From G965215045 sp965215045 (lineage in GTDB: Bacteria > Pseudomonadota > Gammaproteobacteria > JABABF01): DNA of 64,000 nt. The notes under the pieces are model-generated. The model was given only the letters and a program-made list of their open reading frames with translations. It made no database searches and was not told the DNA's origin. Below, in pieces: positions 54,104-63,148 of the stretch; position 1 is the stretch's first letter; each line of letters begins with the position of its first letter. The stretch is taken from assembly GCA_965215045.1 (NCBI GenBank), contig OZ244031.1, positions 868,001 to 932,000 of the forward strand. Reading direction: 5' to 3'. The position numbers and the translations under genes were made by a program.

Positions 54104-55645
54104 CTATGCGCCGAACAGTCGCCACAACAGCAGCGACAGCAGCAACAGCAACAGCGCGCCGACGCCCCAGCGGAATTGACGCCGCTGCCGGGCCTGCAGG
54201 CGTGCAAGGCGCCGGGCGGTTTCCTGCAGTTGCTTGCGGTTCGTCTCGCCGGCCTGCAATTCCTGCAACAGCAGGCCGGGAAATTCCGGCAGACGTTCCA
54301 GCAGGCCGGGCAGGTGGCGCCGCAGGCGGCGATAGAGGGCGGACGGCGCATAACGCCGGCGCAGCCAACGTTCCAGGAAGGGGCGGCCGATGGTCCACAG
54401 GTCCAGCTCCGGGTACAGTTGCCGCCCCAGGCCCTCGACCTGCAACAGGGTTTTCTGCAGCAACACCAGGGAGGGCTGCGCTTCCATGTCGAAACGCCGT
54501 GCGGTGGCGAACAAGTCGACCAGCAGGGGTGCCAGGGCGATCTCTCCCAATGGACGCGAGAAGATCGGCTCGCAGGCGGCCTGCACCGCCGCTTCCAATT
54601 CATGCACCGGCGTGTCCGCCGGCGCCCAGCCGCACTCGACGTGCAACTCCGCCACCAGGCGGTAATCCTGCTGAAAAATAGCCAACAGGTTGCGCGCCAG
54701 GTAATAGAGGTCCGCATCACTCAACGAACCCATCACCGCGCAATCCAGGGCGATGTAGCCGGGAGCGCGCGGGTTTTCCACGTCGACATACACGTTGCCG
54801 GGATGCATGTCGGCGTGGAAAAAATTGTGATCGAACACCTGGGTGAAAAAAATCTCCGCCCCGCGTTCGGCCAACAGGCGCAGGTCGGCACCGCACTGCC
54901 GCAGCGCCGGCAGGTCATCCACCTGCAGTCCCCGGATACGCTCCATCACCAGCACCTCGCGGCGACAATACTCCCAGTGCACCCGGGGCACGTAGAGCAG
55001 TTCGGAGGCGGGAAAATTGCGTCGCAGGCGCGAAGTGTTGGCGGCCTCGATACGCAGGTCCGTCTCCCGCAGCAGCGCGGCCCCGTATTCTTCAACCACC
55101 TGCACCGGTTTCAGGCGCCGCACCCCCGGCAACAGGGCCTCCAGCATGCGGGCGGCGGCACCCAGCAGGCGCAAATCGCGCTGGATCGCCCGTTCGACGT
55201 CGGGGCGCAGGACTTTCACCACCACTTGACGCCCATCGTGCAAGCGCGCCGCATGCAACTGCGCGATGGAGGCGGAAGCCATCGGTTCGCGGGAGAAATG
55301 CCGAAACAACTGCTCCGTGCTCTTCCCCAGTGCCCGCTCGACGATGGCCTGCGCTTGTTCCGCGGGGAAGGGCGGTGCCCGGTCGCGCAACACGCCCAGC
55401 TCTTCGACCAGGTCTGCCGGCAGCAGGTCGGGACGGGTGGACAGTGCCTGGCCGAACTTGATGGCAATCGGCCCGATGCTTTCCAGTGCGCGGCGCAGTC
55501 TCTGCCCGCGCGTGCCGCGCACCGGCAAAAGCCGCCACGGCAGGAACCAGGACAGGATGCGCCACGGCGGGGATAACTGCGCCGCAAACAGCGTGTCCAG
55601 CCGATGCACGGCCGTGAGCAGGAAAATATGCAGCAGACGAATCAT
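54104..55645 (-). CDS. ubiB: Ubiquinone biosynthesis protein UbiB (ABC1/COQ8 atypical kinase)
   Basis: Supports the hydroxylation steps of ubiquinone synthesis. A 513-residue protein kinase-like ATPase with the family KxGQ motif (AIKFGQALSTRPDLLP), the Ala-rich loop (MASASIAQLHAARL), the invariant Lys in VVVKVLRPDV, and DNFFHADMHPGNVYV as catalytic loop. The C-terminal end has the usual membrane helix (VGALLLLLLSLLLWRLFGA). ATG 55645 (MIRLLHIFLL) is preferred to an in-frame start 21 bases upstream. Confidence 0.96.
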   Translation of the reverse strand: MIRLLHIFLLTAVHRLDTLFAAQLSPPWRILSWFLPWRLLPVRGTRGQRLRRALESIGPIAIKFGQALSTRPDLLPADLVEELGVLRDRAPPFPAEQAQAIVERALGKSTEQLFRHFSREPMASASIAQLHAARLHDGRQVVVKVLRPDVERAIQRDLRLLGAAARMLEALLPGVRRLKPVQVVEEYGAALLRETDLRIEAANTSRLRRNFPASELLYVPRVHWEYCRREVLVMERIRGLQVDDLPALRQCGADLRLLAERGAEIFFTQVFDHNFFHADMHPGNVYVDVENPRAPGYIALDCAVMGSLSDADLYYLARNLLAIFQQDYRLVAELHVECGWAPADTPVHELEAAVQAACEPIFSRPLGEIALAPLLVDLFATARRFDMEAQPSLVLLQKTLLQVEGLGRQLYPELDLWTIGRPFLERWLRRRYAPSALYRRLRRHLPGLLERLPEFPGLLLQELQAGETNRKQLQETARRLARLQARQRRQFRWGVGALLLLLLSLLLWRLFGA

Positions 55646-55688
55646 GGCAGCCCGCGACCCGGACACCGCCGGGTTTCACGCGGCCTGT

Positions 55689-56705
55689 TCAACCGTGTTG
55701 CGTGCCGGCGTCGCCGCGCCGCGCCGTATCCCGGTGTTCGACGTACCACTGCCACGCCTCCTGCAGCCCCCGGCGCAGGGAGATGTCGGGCTGCCAGCCC
55801 AGTGCCGTGATGCGCCGCGTGTCCACGCACTTGCGCGGCGTGCCGTCCGGCATCTCCGTGTTCCAGCGCAGCTCCCCAGGATACTCGGCAATTTCACCGA
55901 TCATCTCCGCCAGGGCGCGAATGCTGATCTCCTTGCCGGCACCGACATTGAGATGAGAGATCGTCTCCCCGGTGGCGGCATCATATTGTTCCCGCGGCAG
56001 GTTCATGACAAACACGCAGGCCCGGGCCAGGTCATCGACATGCAGGAACTCCCGTTGCGCCTTGCCGGAGCCCCAGAATTCCACCGCGGGAAGTCCCTGC
56101 GTCTTGGCATCGTGAAACTTGCGGATCATGGCCGGGATTACATGGCTGTGCTGCAAATCGTAGTTGTCACCGGGACCGTACAGGTTGCAGGGCATCAGGC
56201 TGCGGAAGTCGACACCGTATTGTCGACAACTGTACGCGCACATCTTGATGCCGGCGATCTTGGCGATGGCATAGCCCTCGTTGGTCGGCTCCAGGGCACC
56301 TTCCAGCAGGGCCTCCTCGGGAATCGGTTGCGGTGCGAACTTGGGATAAATACAGGAACTGCCCAGGAACAACAAGCTCCTGACTCCAGAGAGCCGGGCC
56401 TGGTGAATGATATGGGTCTCGATCAACAGGTTCTCGCGCAGGAATTCCTCCGGGTGCTGATCGTTGGCATAAATGCCGCCCACCCGCGCCGCCGCAAGAA
56501 AAACGTACTCGGGCCGCTGTGTGGCAAAAAAATCCTCCACCTGCTGCTGCTGACAGAGGTCCAGCTGCTCGCGCCCCGCTGTCAAAAGATGGTTCACGCC
56601 CGCCTTTTGCAGCTGCCGGCACAGGGCGGCACCGACCATGCCGCGGTGCCCGGCGACAAACACCCGCGCCTCCGGGGACAGGGCGCCGGAAGGTTCAGCA
56701 CTCAT
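55689..56705 (-). CDS. fcl: GDP-L-fucose synthase
   Basis: Epimerises and reduces GDP-4-keto-6-deoxymannose to GDP-L-fucose. A 338-residue short-chain dehydrogenase with the NADPH motif VAGHRGMVGAAL, a catalytic Ser/Cys region (FLGSSCIYP) and the Tyr-x3-Lys pair in GYAIAKIAG. It is 6 bases behind gmd. Together they provide GDP-fucose for the two GT10 enzymes at 41.7-44 kb. Confidence 0.96.
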   Translation of the reverse strand: MSAEPSGALSPEARVFVAGHRGMVGAALCRQLQKAGVNHLLTAGREQLDLCQQQQVEDFFATQRPEYVFLAAARVGGIYANDQHPEEFLRENLLIETHIIHQARLSGVRSLLFLGSSCIYPKFAPQPIPEEALLEGALEPTNEGYAIAKIAGIKMCAYSCRQYGVDFRSLMPCNLYGPGDNYDLQHSHVIPAMIRKFHDAKTQGLPAVEFWGSGKAQREFLHVDDLARACVFVMNLPREQYDAATGETISHLNVGAGKEISIRALAEMIGEIAEYPGELRWNTEMPDGTPRKCVDTRRITALGWQPDISLRRGLQEAWQWYVEHRDTARRGDAGTQHG

Positions 56706-56711
56706 CGGAAT

Positions 56712-57779
56712 TCAGATCGTGTATTTCGCGTGTTGGTCGCGATCCCTGCTGCGCTCCAGGTCCTCCTTCACCATCTCCTCCACCATCTCCTCCAGGGTGC
56801 AGCGCGGTTCCCATTGCAGAAGTTTTTTCGCCTTGGCCGGGTTGCCCAGCAGGGAGTTCACTTCCAGGGGACGAAAATAATGCGGGTCGATGCGCACCAG
56901 GACGCGCTCGCTTTCCCGCTCCACGCCGGTCTCCGCCTCGCCCTCACCCCGCCATTCGATCTCTACCCCCACCACTTTAAACGCCTGTTCGATGAACCAG
57001 CGCACGCTTTCCTGGCGCCCGGTGGCCAACACGAAATCCTCCGCTTTTTCGTGTTGCAGGATTTTCCACATCCCCTCCACGTAATCCCGCGCATGACCCC
57101 AATCGCGTTTTGCATCCAAGTTGCCCATGTACAAACAATCGCTGTTCCCGACCTGGATATCCGCGACGCCGCGGGTGATCTTGCGGGTGGAAAAAGTCAC
57201 CCCGCGCAACGGGGATTCGTGGTTGAACAAGATGCCGTTGGCGGCGAACATTCCATACGCCTCGCGATAATTCACCGTCGTCCAGTAGGCGTACAACTTG
57301 GCCGTGGCGTACGGGGAACGCGGCATAAAAGGCGAATTCTCATCCAGTGGCCCGTTGCCCTGTCCGCCGTAGATCTCACTGGTCGAAGCCTGGTAAAAGC
57401 GCACCTCCTTTTCCATGTTCAGAATGCGCAGTGCCTCGAGAATGCGCAAGGCACCCAGGGCGTCCGCATTGGCCGTGTACTCGGGTGCCTCGAAAGAGAC
57501 ATGCACATGACTCTGGGCGGCGAGATTGTAAATTTCATTCGGCTGCACCTGGTTGATCACGCGCACCAGTGCCATGCTGTCCGTCATGTCGCCGTAATGC
57601 AGAACGAAGCGATGGTTATCGATGTGCGGGTCCCGGTACAGATGATCGACGCGCTGCGTATTGAGCAGGGAAGCGCGACGCTTAATGCCGTGCACCTGGT
57701 ACCCCTGGTCCAGCAGGAACTCCGAAAGGTAGGCACCGTCCTGGCCGGTGACACCGGTAATCAGCGCAGTTTTACTCAT
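56712..57779 (-). CDS. gmd: GDP-mannose 4,6-dehydratase
   Basis: First step from GDP-mannose to GDP-fucose (or GDP-rhamnose). A 355-residue extended short-chain dehydrogenase: NADP motif GVTGQDGAYL, catalytic Thr/Ser-Glu region YQASTSEIYGG, and the Tyr-x3-Lys pair in YATAKLYAYW. An upstream TATACT on the minus strand (57834-57829) is a possible -10. Confidence 0.97.
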   Translation of the reverse strand: MSKTALITGVTGQDGAYLSEFLLDQGYQVHGIKRRASLLNTQRVDHLYRDPHIDNHRFVLHYGDMTDSMALVRVINQVQPNEIYNLAAQSHVHVSFEAPEYTANADALGALRILEALRILNMEKEVRFYQASTSEIYGGQGNGPLDENSPFMPRSPYATAKLYAYWTTVNYREAYGMFAANGILFNHESPLRGVTFSTRKITRGVADIQVGNSDCLYMGNLDAKRDWGHARDYVEGMWKILQHEKAEDFVLATGRQESVRWFIEQAFKVVGVEIEWRGEGEAETGVERESERVLVRIDPHYFRPLEVNSLLGNPAKAKKLLQWEPRCTLEEMVEEMVKEDLERSRDRDQHAKYTI

Positions 57780-57880
57780 CGCTGGCGGCGTGTCCTTGTG
57801 CGGGATATAAGCTATGGGAGGGGGGCAAAGTATACAACACGGGGTACACTCTGTACCCGGTGCAAAACGGGAACACGAAC

Positions 57881-59302
57881 ATGAAACAGTGGCACATGAT
57901 CATCGACGGCCAGGCGGTACAGACCGAGACCGCCTCCGAAGTCATCAATCCCGCCACGGGCAAAGCGTTTGCGCGCGTCAGCAGCGGCGATACATCCCAC
58001 GTGGACCAGGCGGTCGCCGCCGCGCGCAAGGCCTTTCCCGCATGGCGGCAAACTCCCGTGGAAGAACGCCGCCAGGCCCTGCACCGACTCGCAGAACTGC
58101 TGGAAAAACACGAAGAAGAATTGAAAGAATGCATCACCCTGGAGACCGGCAAACCCCTGGAGGGCCTGAACGGAGTCGGCGCCGGACGTGAACTGCTGGC
58201 CGCCGGTGCCGCATTGCGCGCCACCGCAGAACTGGAACTGCCGGTAGAAGTGCTGGCCGATGACGAGCAGGTACGCATCGAGATGCATCACAAGCCCCTG
58301 GGAGTGACCGCCTCCATCACCCCATGGAACTGGCCACTGGTCATCTGCACCTGGCACTTCGCCCCGGCCCTGCTGACCGGCAATACCGTGGTGTTGAAAC
58401 CCTCCCCGTTCACACCGCTGACCACCCTGCGCTTCGTGGAACTGGCCAATGAAATCCTGCCCCCGGGCGTACTCAATGCGATCACCGGGGAGCGCGAAGT
58501 CGGGGAGGCGCTGACCCGTCACCCGGGCATCGACAAGGTGGTATTCACCGGTTCGATCCCGACCGGCAAACACATCATGGAAGCGGCGGCCGGTGATCTC
58601 AAACGCCTGACCCTGGAACTGGGCGGCAACGACGCCGGCATCGTGCTGCCCGATGTCGATGTCAAGGAAATCGCACCGAAGATCTTCGGTGCCTGCTTTC
58701 ATAACAACGGGCAGACCTGCGTCTGTCTCAAACGTCTGTACGTGCACGAAGACATCTACGAAGAGATGTGTGAAGAGCTGGCCCGGCTGGCAAAGTCCGT
58801 CAAGGTCGGCAACGGCATGGACCGCGATGCCGAGCTGGGGCCGATCCAGAATCACCAGCAGTTGCAGATCATCTGCGAGCTGGTCGAAGATGCGCGCCGG
58901 AAGGGTGGACGTTTTATCGCCGGCGGACAGCAGATAGAAGGCGAAGGTTATTTTTTCGAACCGACCATCGTCGCCGATCTCAGCGACGGCGTCAGACTGG
59001 TAGACGAAGAACCTTTTGGCCCGGTATTGCCGATCATTCGCTATGCCGACATCGACGAAGTCATCGAACGCGCCAACAACAGCCCCAACGGCCTGGGCGG
59101 TTCCGTGTGGTCGGGCGACCCCGGGCGGGCGGCCGAACTGGCGTTGCGACTGGAATGTGGAACCACGTGGGTTAACGAGCACGGTGCCCTGCAACCCGAC
59201 GTGCCCTTCGGCGGTGCCAAGCAATCCGGCATCGGGGTGGAATTCGGCCGCCGCGGGCTGGAAGAGTACACCGCCATGCAGATCCTGCGCATCCGGAAAT
59301 AA
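57881..59302 (+). CDS. Aldehyde dehydrogenase, NAD(P)-dependent
   Basis: A 473-residue member of the aldehyde dehydrogenase superfamily that oxidises an aldehyde to a carboxylic acid. Seen are the Rossmann segment ITPWNWPLV and VLKPSPFTPL, the FTGSIPTGK loop, the general base in LELGGNDAG, the catalytic Cys280 in NNGQTCVC, and the EEPFGPVLP segment. The substrate is not clear; the closest general type is the betaine-aldehyde/aldehyde group. ATG 57881 is chosen over an in-frame start 21 bases upstream. Confidence 0.94.
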   Translation: MKQWHMIIDGQAVQTETASEVINPATGKAFARVSSGDTSHVDQAVAAARKAFPAWRQTPVEERRQALHRLAELLEKHEEELKECITLETGKPLEGLNGVGAGRELLAAGAALRATAELELPVEVLADDEQVRIEMHHKPLGVTASITPWNWPLVICTWHFAPALLTGNTVVLKPSPFTPLTTLRFVELANEILPPGVLNAITGEREVGEALTRHPGIDKVVFTGSIPTGKHIMEAAAGDLKRLTLELGGNDAGIVLPDVDVKEIAPKIFGACFHNNGQTCVCLKRLYVHEDIYEEMCEELARLAKSVKVGNGMDRDAELGPIQNHQQLQIICELVEDARRKGGRFIAGGQQIEGEGYFFEPTIVADLSDGVRLVDEEPFGPVLPIIRYADIDEVIERANNSPNGLGGSVWSGDPGRAAELALRLECGTTWVNEHGALQPDVPFGGAKQSGIGVEFGRRGLEEYTAMQILRIRK

Positions 59303-59316
59303 GCCCCGCTAGAGAC

Positions 59317-59322
59317 TATAAT
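59317..59322 (+). promoter_or_regulatory. Candidate -10 box for the GFA-family gene
   Basis: A perfect TATAAT, 36 bases before the ATG at 59359. No clear -35. Confidence 0.4.
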
Positions 59323-59358
59323 CAGAACCCGGGCCGATCACACACGGGGGGCGGAACG

Positions 59359-59766
59359 ATGGAAATAGAAGGCGGTTGTTATTGCGGCGAACTGCGCTAC
59401 CAGGTCGCCGGAGATCCCATGTACAAGGTGCTGTGTTACTGCAAGGAATGCCAGATCATCGCCGGCGGCGCACCGGCGACCATCATCGGCATGCCGCGGG
59501 ACAATTTCAGTTACACCCGGGGCACGCCCACCGTCATGCGCCGCAACCGCAACCCGGAGATGCCCGGCGTGCGCGAGTTCTGCGGCACCTGCGGCACGCA
59601 CATTCTCTCCACCTCCGAAAATCACCCGAAGGTGGTCTCCCTCAAGGTGGGAACCATGGACAATCCCGCCGATTTCATCAAGGCCGACTCCGCCGTGCAG
59701 CTGGCGGAAAAGCAGCCTTATCACCAACCGCCGGATAACGTCGAGAAATTCGAACGCTGGCTGTAG
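59359..59766 (+). CDS. GFA family (CENP-V/GFA) zinc protein
   Basis: A 135-residue protein with the zinc pattern of the glutathione-dependent formaldehyde-activating family: Cys7-x-Cys9 (GGCYCG), Cys26, Cys28 and Cys31 (CYCKEC), and Cys75/Cys78 (FCGTCGTH). Many relatives have unknown substrates, so formaldehyde should not be assumed. Placed after an aldehyde dehydrogenase, a part in aldehyde detoxification is possible. Confidence 0.9.
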   Translation: MEIEGGCYCGELRYQVAGDPMYKVLCYCKECQIIAGGAPATIIGMPRDNFSYTRGTPTVMRRNRNPEMPGVREFCGTCGTHILSTSENHPKVVSLKVGTMDNPADFIKADSAVQLAEKQPYHQPPDNVEKFERWL

Positions 59767-59853
59767 TCGCGGGCCAAGCGCAGAACGCGCCGCCTCCCGC
59801 CTGCCCTCCCGCTTGCAGGCACCCGTTTGCAGAAACTGCGATCGCGGCAGGAA

Positions 59854-60774
59854 TCAAGCCGCCAGCCGCCCCAGGGTGACATCGCCGGCGATCGTCGTGC
59901 GATGCATCAGCCGCTTCACCCCCGGTCGGGTGCCGGTGGCACAGTGCATGGCGCGCCAGTTGTCCCAGAGAACCATGTCGCCCTCACGCCAGGCGTGAAA
60001 ATAATGGAACTCCGGTTTGCGCGTGTGATCGACCAGGAACTGCAACAAGTCGACCGCCTCGTCATTTGACAGCTCCGCCTTGTGCGGGTCGACCACGCGG
60101 TCCAGCATTTGCTCGGTGATCTCCAGCACCTTGCGGCCCGTGTCCGGATGCGTGACCACCGCGGGATAAATCGCATCGGGAAAATTGGGAAATTTCATAT
60201 CCGCCGGCGACCGGGGACTGTGCGGCCCCGGCTCGTAGCCCTCCAATTGCACGAAGCGCATGTGGCGGCGCTGCATGCTGAAACAGTAGGCGACCTCGAT
60301 GTCCTGGATGCGCTGCCTGGTGTCCTTATTCAATGCATCATAGGCCTTGGCCAGGTCGCCGAAACCCGTGCGCCCGTCCTCCTCCGGCACGATCTTGGCG
60401 CGAATCAGTGCGCCGTGGTTCGGCTTGCCGGTGTAGTGCAGGTCCATATGCCAGTCCAGGCGATTGACGAACAGTTTGCCGTTGTAGCTGGCAGTGGCAA
60501 ACTTGTCCTTGTCGCCGCCGTTTTCCAACACGAACAATTCCGGGTATTCCTGCGAGCGCGTCTCCTTGAGCGGATGTTTTTGCAGCGGTCCAAACAGGCG
60601 GCTGAACTCGATCTGTTCCGCGGGGCCGATCTGCTGGTCGCGAAACAGCACGATGCCGTGTTCCAGCCACAAGTCCTTGATCTCCTGTTGCAGTTCTTCC
60701 GTCATCGGCTCGCGGATATCAAAATCCAGTACCTCGACTCCCACGTTATCCAGGGCCCGGGTTTGCAGTGTCAT
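59854..60774 (-). CDS. TauD/TfdA family 2-oxoglutarate-dependent dioxygenase
   Basis: A 306-residue non-heme iron oxygenase. The facial triad is His109-x-Asp111 (WHMDLH) and His277 (AMHCATG), with the 2-oxoglutarate Arg near residue 292 (HRTT). Relatives hydroxylate taurine, alkylsulfates, herbicides or other small acids; the substrate here is unknown. ATG 60774 (MTLQTRALDN) is preferred to a start 39 bases upstream. The next minus-strand gene is 51 bases away. Confidence 0.93.
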   Translation of the reverse strand: MTLQTRALDNVGVEVLDFDIREPMTEELQQEIKDLWLEHGIVLFRDQQIGPAEQIEFSRLFGPLQKHPLKETRSQEYPELFVLENGGDKDKFATASYNGKLFVNRLDWHMDLHYTGKPNHGALIRAKIVPEEDGRTGFGDLAKAYDALNKDTRQRIQDIEVAYCFSMQRRHMRFVQLEGYEPGPHSPRSPADMKFPNFPDAIYPAVVTHPDTGRKVLEITEQMLDRVVDPHKAELSNDEAVDLLQFLVDHTRKPEFHYFHAWREGDMVLWDNWRAMHCATGTRPGVKRLMHRTTIAGDVTLGRLAA

Positions 60775-60825
60775 GAGCGTTTCTCCGTTGTGTAAAAAAT
60801 GCGGCGAGCCCACCCACAGACAGCA

Positions 60826-61614
60826 TCATTCATCGAGAATCTCCGGGTGTTCGCGCAACTCGCGCCGCGCCATCGCCTCCCACAAGAAAGGAAAACCGTT
60901 GTCATCCGGCAGGCCCAGCCTGGCGGCCTCCGCCTCCGGCATCGGCGCGCCCCCGCCCGCCACCTCCACTTCCCAGGCACGCCGGGCGCGCCATTCCAGG
61001 GTCAGCACCCGCAGGTGCGCCTGGCGCAGGTCCTTGCCCACCACCAGGGCACCGTGGTTCGCCAGCAGTGCCCATTTCGCATCGCCCAGGGCCTGGACGG
61101 CGGCACCCGCCGCATCGGTGTGATCAAAAGTGCCCTCGTATTCATTGTAGAGCGGCAAATCGCCGCTGACCATCGCCCCGGTCTGGTCATAGACCGGCGG
61201 CACACGGTGCATGTTCGCCCAAATCCCGCTCCAACGCCCGTGGTTGTGCGCGACCACATGCACATCGGGGCGCAGGGCGTGCAGTTGAATATGCAGGCCG
61301 ATGGCCGGCGTGATGTTCCATTCCCCCTCGATGACCTGACCGTCCGGGTCCAGCCGGATCACCTCGCTGGCCGTCATCTCGTCCCAGGCCAGCTCCCAGG
61401 GATTGCTGAGAATACTGCCATCATCCTGGCGCCAGGTGATGTGACCGGCGATGTGATCATTCCAGCCCTCCCGGAACAGCATGCGACAGCTCAGCGCAAG
61501 CTGCGCCCGGTTGCTGAGTGCCGGCAACAACTCCCGACGCCCGGGACGGGGTGCCACCCGATCCACCATCTCCCGGTTCAAACCCTCGTATCTTTTCATC
61601 TGCTCTCTTGTCAC
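60826..61614 (-). CDS. Class II aldolase/adducin family protein
   Basis: A 262-residue protein with the zinc site of the class II aldolase fold: His123 and His125 (AHNHGRW) and His187 (LANHGALVVG), plus NDHIAGHIT and the SNP region. Members cleave or isomerise sugar phosphates; adducin-like ones have no known reaction. It could act downstream of the dioxygenase in the same operon. The GTG at 61614 is the first start; a later ATG at 61599 is also possible. Confidence 0.9.
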   Translation of the reverse strand: MTREQMKRYEGLNREMVDRVAPRPGRRELLPALSNRAQLALSCRMLFREGWNDHIAGHITWRQDDGSILSNPWELAWDEMTASEVIRLDPDGQVIEGEWNITPAIGLHIQLHALRPDVHVVAHNHGRWSGIWANMHRVPPVYDQTGAMVSGDLPLYNEYEGTFDHTDAAGAAVQALGDAKWALLANHGALVVGKDLRQAHLRVLTLEWRARRAWEVEVAGGGAPMPEAEAARLGLPDDNGFPFLWEAMARRELREHPEILDE

Positions 61615-61728
61615 CCCCGGTGCCTGTCGTCAGCGGGAAGCATCGCTCGTCTCACAAAACAGGACTTCCCATTGTTACACAAGCCCCGCCAGTGCGACAA
61701 TACTTGCCGCCCCGCTCAACCCGCCCTT

Positions 61729-61839
61729 GGCCACTTTTCCCCCTGGCAATTCCCCCCCTGGCAACTTTTCCCCTTGGCAACTTTTCCCCCTGGCAACTTC
61801 TCTCCTCGGCAACTTCTCTCCTCGGCAACTTTTCTCCCC
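61729..61839. repeat. 16-bp minisatellite, seven copies
   Basis: Units starting GGCAACTT with T/C-rich ends, beginning at 61729, 61745, 61760, 61776, 61792, 61808 and 61824 (the second is 15 bases). It lies 55 bases beyond the stop of the minus-strand old yellow enzyme gene. Nothing else is seen in the 279-base gap. Confidence 0.92.
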
Positions 61840-61893
61840 GGCGGGTTTACCACCGGGCGGACGCCGCGGAAACCCCATCCCGGCCGCCCCCGC

Positions 61894-63000
61894 TCAACTC
61901 GCCCCTTGCGGAAATTCCGTGTACCCCAGGTCGCCGCCACCGTACCAGTACTGTCCCTCCGCCTCCGGCTCGGGCTCGATGCCGGTGAACAGCCGCCGGG
62001 CCAGGTCCGGGGTGGCGATGTACGGACGCGCAAAAGACACCGCATCGGCCCGCCCGCTCACAACCGCCTGTTCGGCAGAGTTCTTATCGTAGCTGCCGTT
62101 GACGATCAACGCGCCATCGTACAAGGCACGGACATCGGCCGGGCCGAAATCCTGCGTTTCAATATTGCCGCCGGCGATGCTGTCCTCCATGCCGCGCTCC
62201 ACGACCTCCAGGAAAGCCAGCCCGCGCCTGTCCAGTTCCGGGAGCGCGTGTTCATACAGCGGCCCGGGATTGCTCTCATGACAATCCCAGGTCACGGTAA
62301 ACGGAGAGAGACGAATACCGGTATATTCGCGGCCGATGGCGGCGACCACCGCATCCGTCACCTCCAGCATAAAACGGCAGCGGTTCTCCACCGTCCCGCC
62401 ATACGCGTCCTGGCGCAGGTTGGTTCCGTCATACAGGAACTGCTCGATCAGGTAGCCGCTGGTCGCGTGAATCTCCACGCCGTCAAAACCCGCCTCCATC
62501 GCATTGTGTGCCCCCTGTTGAAAGTCGCTGACAATGCCGGGAATCTCCTCCAGTTCCAGGGCGCGCGGTTCCGAAGTCGGTTCAAAACCGTTCTCCGTGA
62601 ACGTGTTCACATCCCCGCGCACCGCAGAAGGTGCGACCGGTGCCGCGCCGTTCTCCTGGAAACAGCAATGCGAGACCCTGCCGACATGCCACAGCTGGCA
62701 GACGATACAGCCACCCGCCTCGTGCACCGCTGCCGTGACTTTTTTCCAGGCGGCAATTTGTCCGGGCGTATAAATGCCGGGCGTGGCGATGGAACCCGTG
62801 CCCTGCTGCGAGACGCTGGTCGCCTCGGTAACGATCATGCCGGCACCGGCGCGTTGTGCGTAATACTTCGCCACGGAAGCGGTTGGCGTGCGCTCCTGCG
62901 GCGAACGGGCCCGCGTCATCGGCGCCATCACCACCCGGTTCTTCAGGGTGATCGCACCCAGGCGAATGGGTTGTGAAAGAGGACTGCCGTCAGTCGTCAT
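61894..63000 (-). CDS. NADH:flavin oxidoreductase, old yellow enzyme family
   Basis: A 368-residue FMN-dependent ene-reductase-like protein. It shows NRVVMAPMTRARS, VTEATSVS with the flavin loop, QLWHVGRVSH, and GVEIHATSGYLIEQFL followed by NLRQDAYGG. The substrate-anchoring pair is usually His-x2-Asn or His-x2-His; here it is His178 with Ser181, so the substrate geometry is unusual. Tyr183 is kept. The start is ATG 63000; frames extending upstream would cover the divergent promoter and the next gene. Confidence 0.92.
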   Translation of the reverse strand: MTTDGSPLSQPIRLGAITLKNRVVMAPMTRARSPQERTPTASVAKYYAQRAGAGMIVTEATSVSQQGTGSIATPGIYTPGQIAAWKKVTAAVHEAGGCIVCQLWHVGRVSHCCFQENGAAPVAPSAVRGDVNTFTENGFEPTSEPRALELEEIPGIVSDFQQGAHNAMEAGFDGVEIHATSGYLIEQFLYDGTNLRQDAYGGTVENRCRFMLEVTDAVVAAIGREYTGIRLSPFTVTWDCHESNPGPLYEHALPELDRRGLAFLEVVERGMEDSIAGGNIETQDFGPADVRALYDGALIVNGSYDKNSAEQAVVSGRADAVSFARPYIATPDLARRLFTGIEPEPEAEGQYWYGGGDLGYTEFPQGAS

Positions 63001-63030
63001 GCTTCGGTTCCCTATCAAACAAGACGCCAG

Positions 63031-63036
63031 ATTATA
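63031..63036 (-). promoter_or_regulatory. Candidate -10 box for the old yellow enzyme gene
   Basis: A perfect TATAAT on the minus strand, 30 bases before the ATG at 63000. Confidence 0.45.
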
Positions 63037-63071
63037 GAGAACCCCGACATCCGGTTGCCGCCCAAGGCCCG

Positions 63072-63080
63072 TGTTATACT
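63072..63080 (+). promoter_or_regulatory. Extended -10 box for the alcohol dehydrogenase gene
   Basis: TGTTATACT, an extended -10 box, 68 bases before the ATG at 63149 in the divergent gap. No clear -35. Confidence 0.45.
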
Positions 63081-63148
63081 GCGGCGACACCGGCATTCGC
63101 CGGCTTATCTCCCGCATTTTCAGCTCACACCCGCAGCGCAGAACCGCA

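Noticed and set aside
54176..57884. Very long open frames on the plus strand opposite ubiB, fcl and gmd (and similar ones opposite glmS, uvrD, dctM, coxA and the 61-63 kb genes)
   Set aside because: They are antisense to genes with complete family motifs, have composition biased to Gln, His, Arg and Gly, and show no known motifs. High GC removes stop codons from opposite frames.
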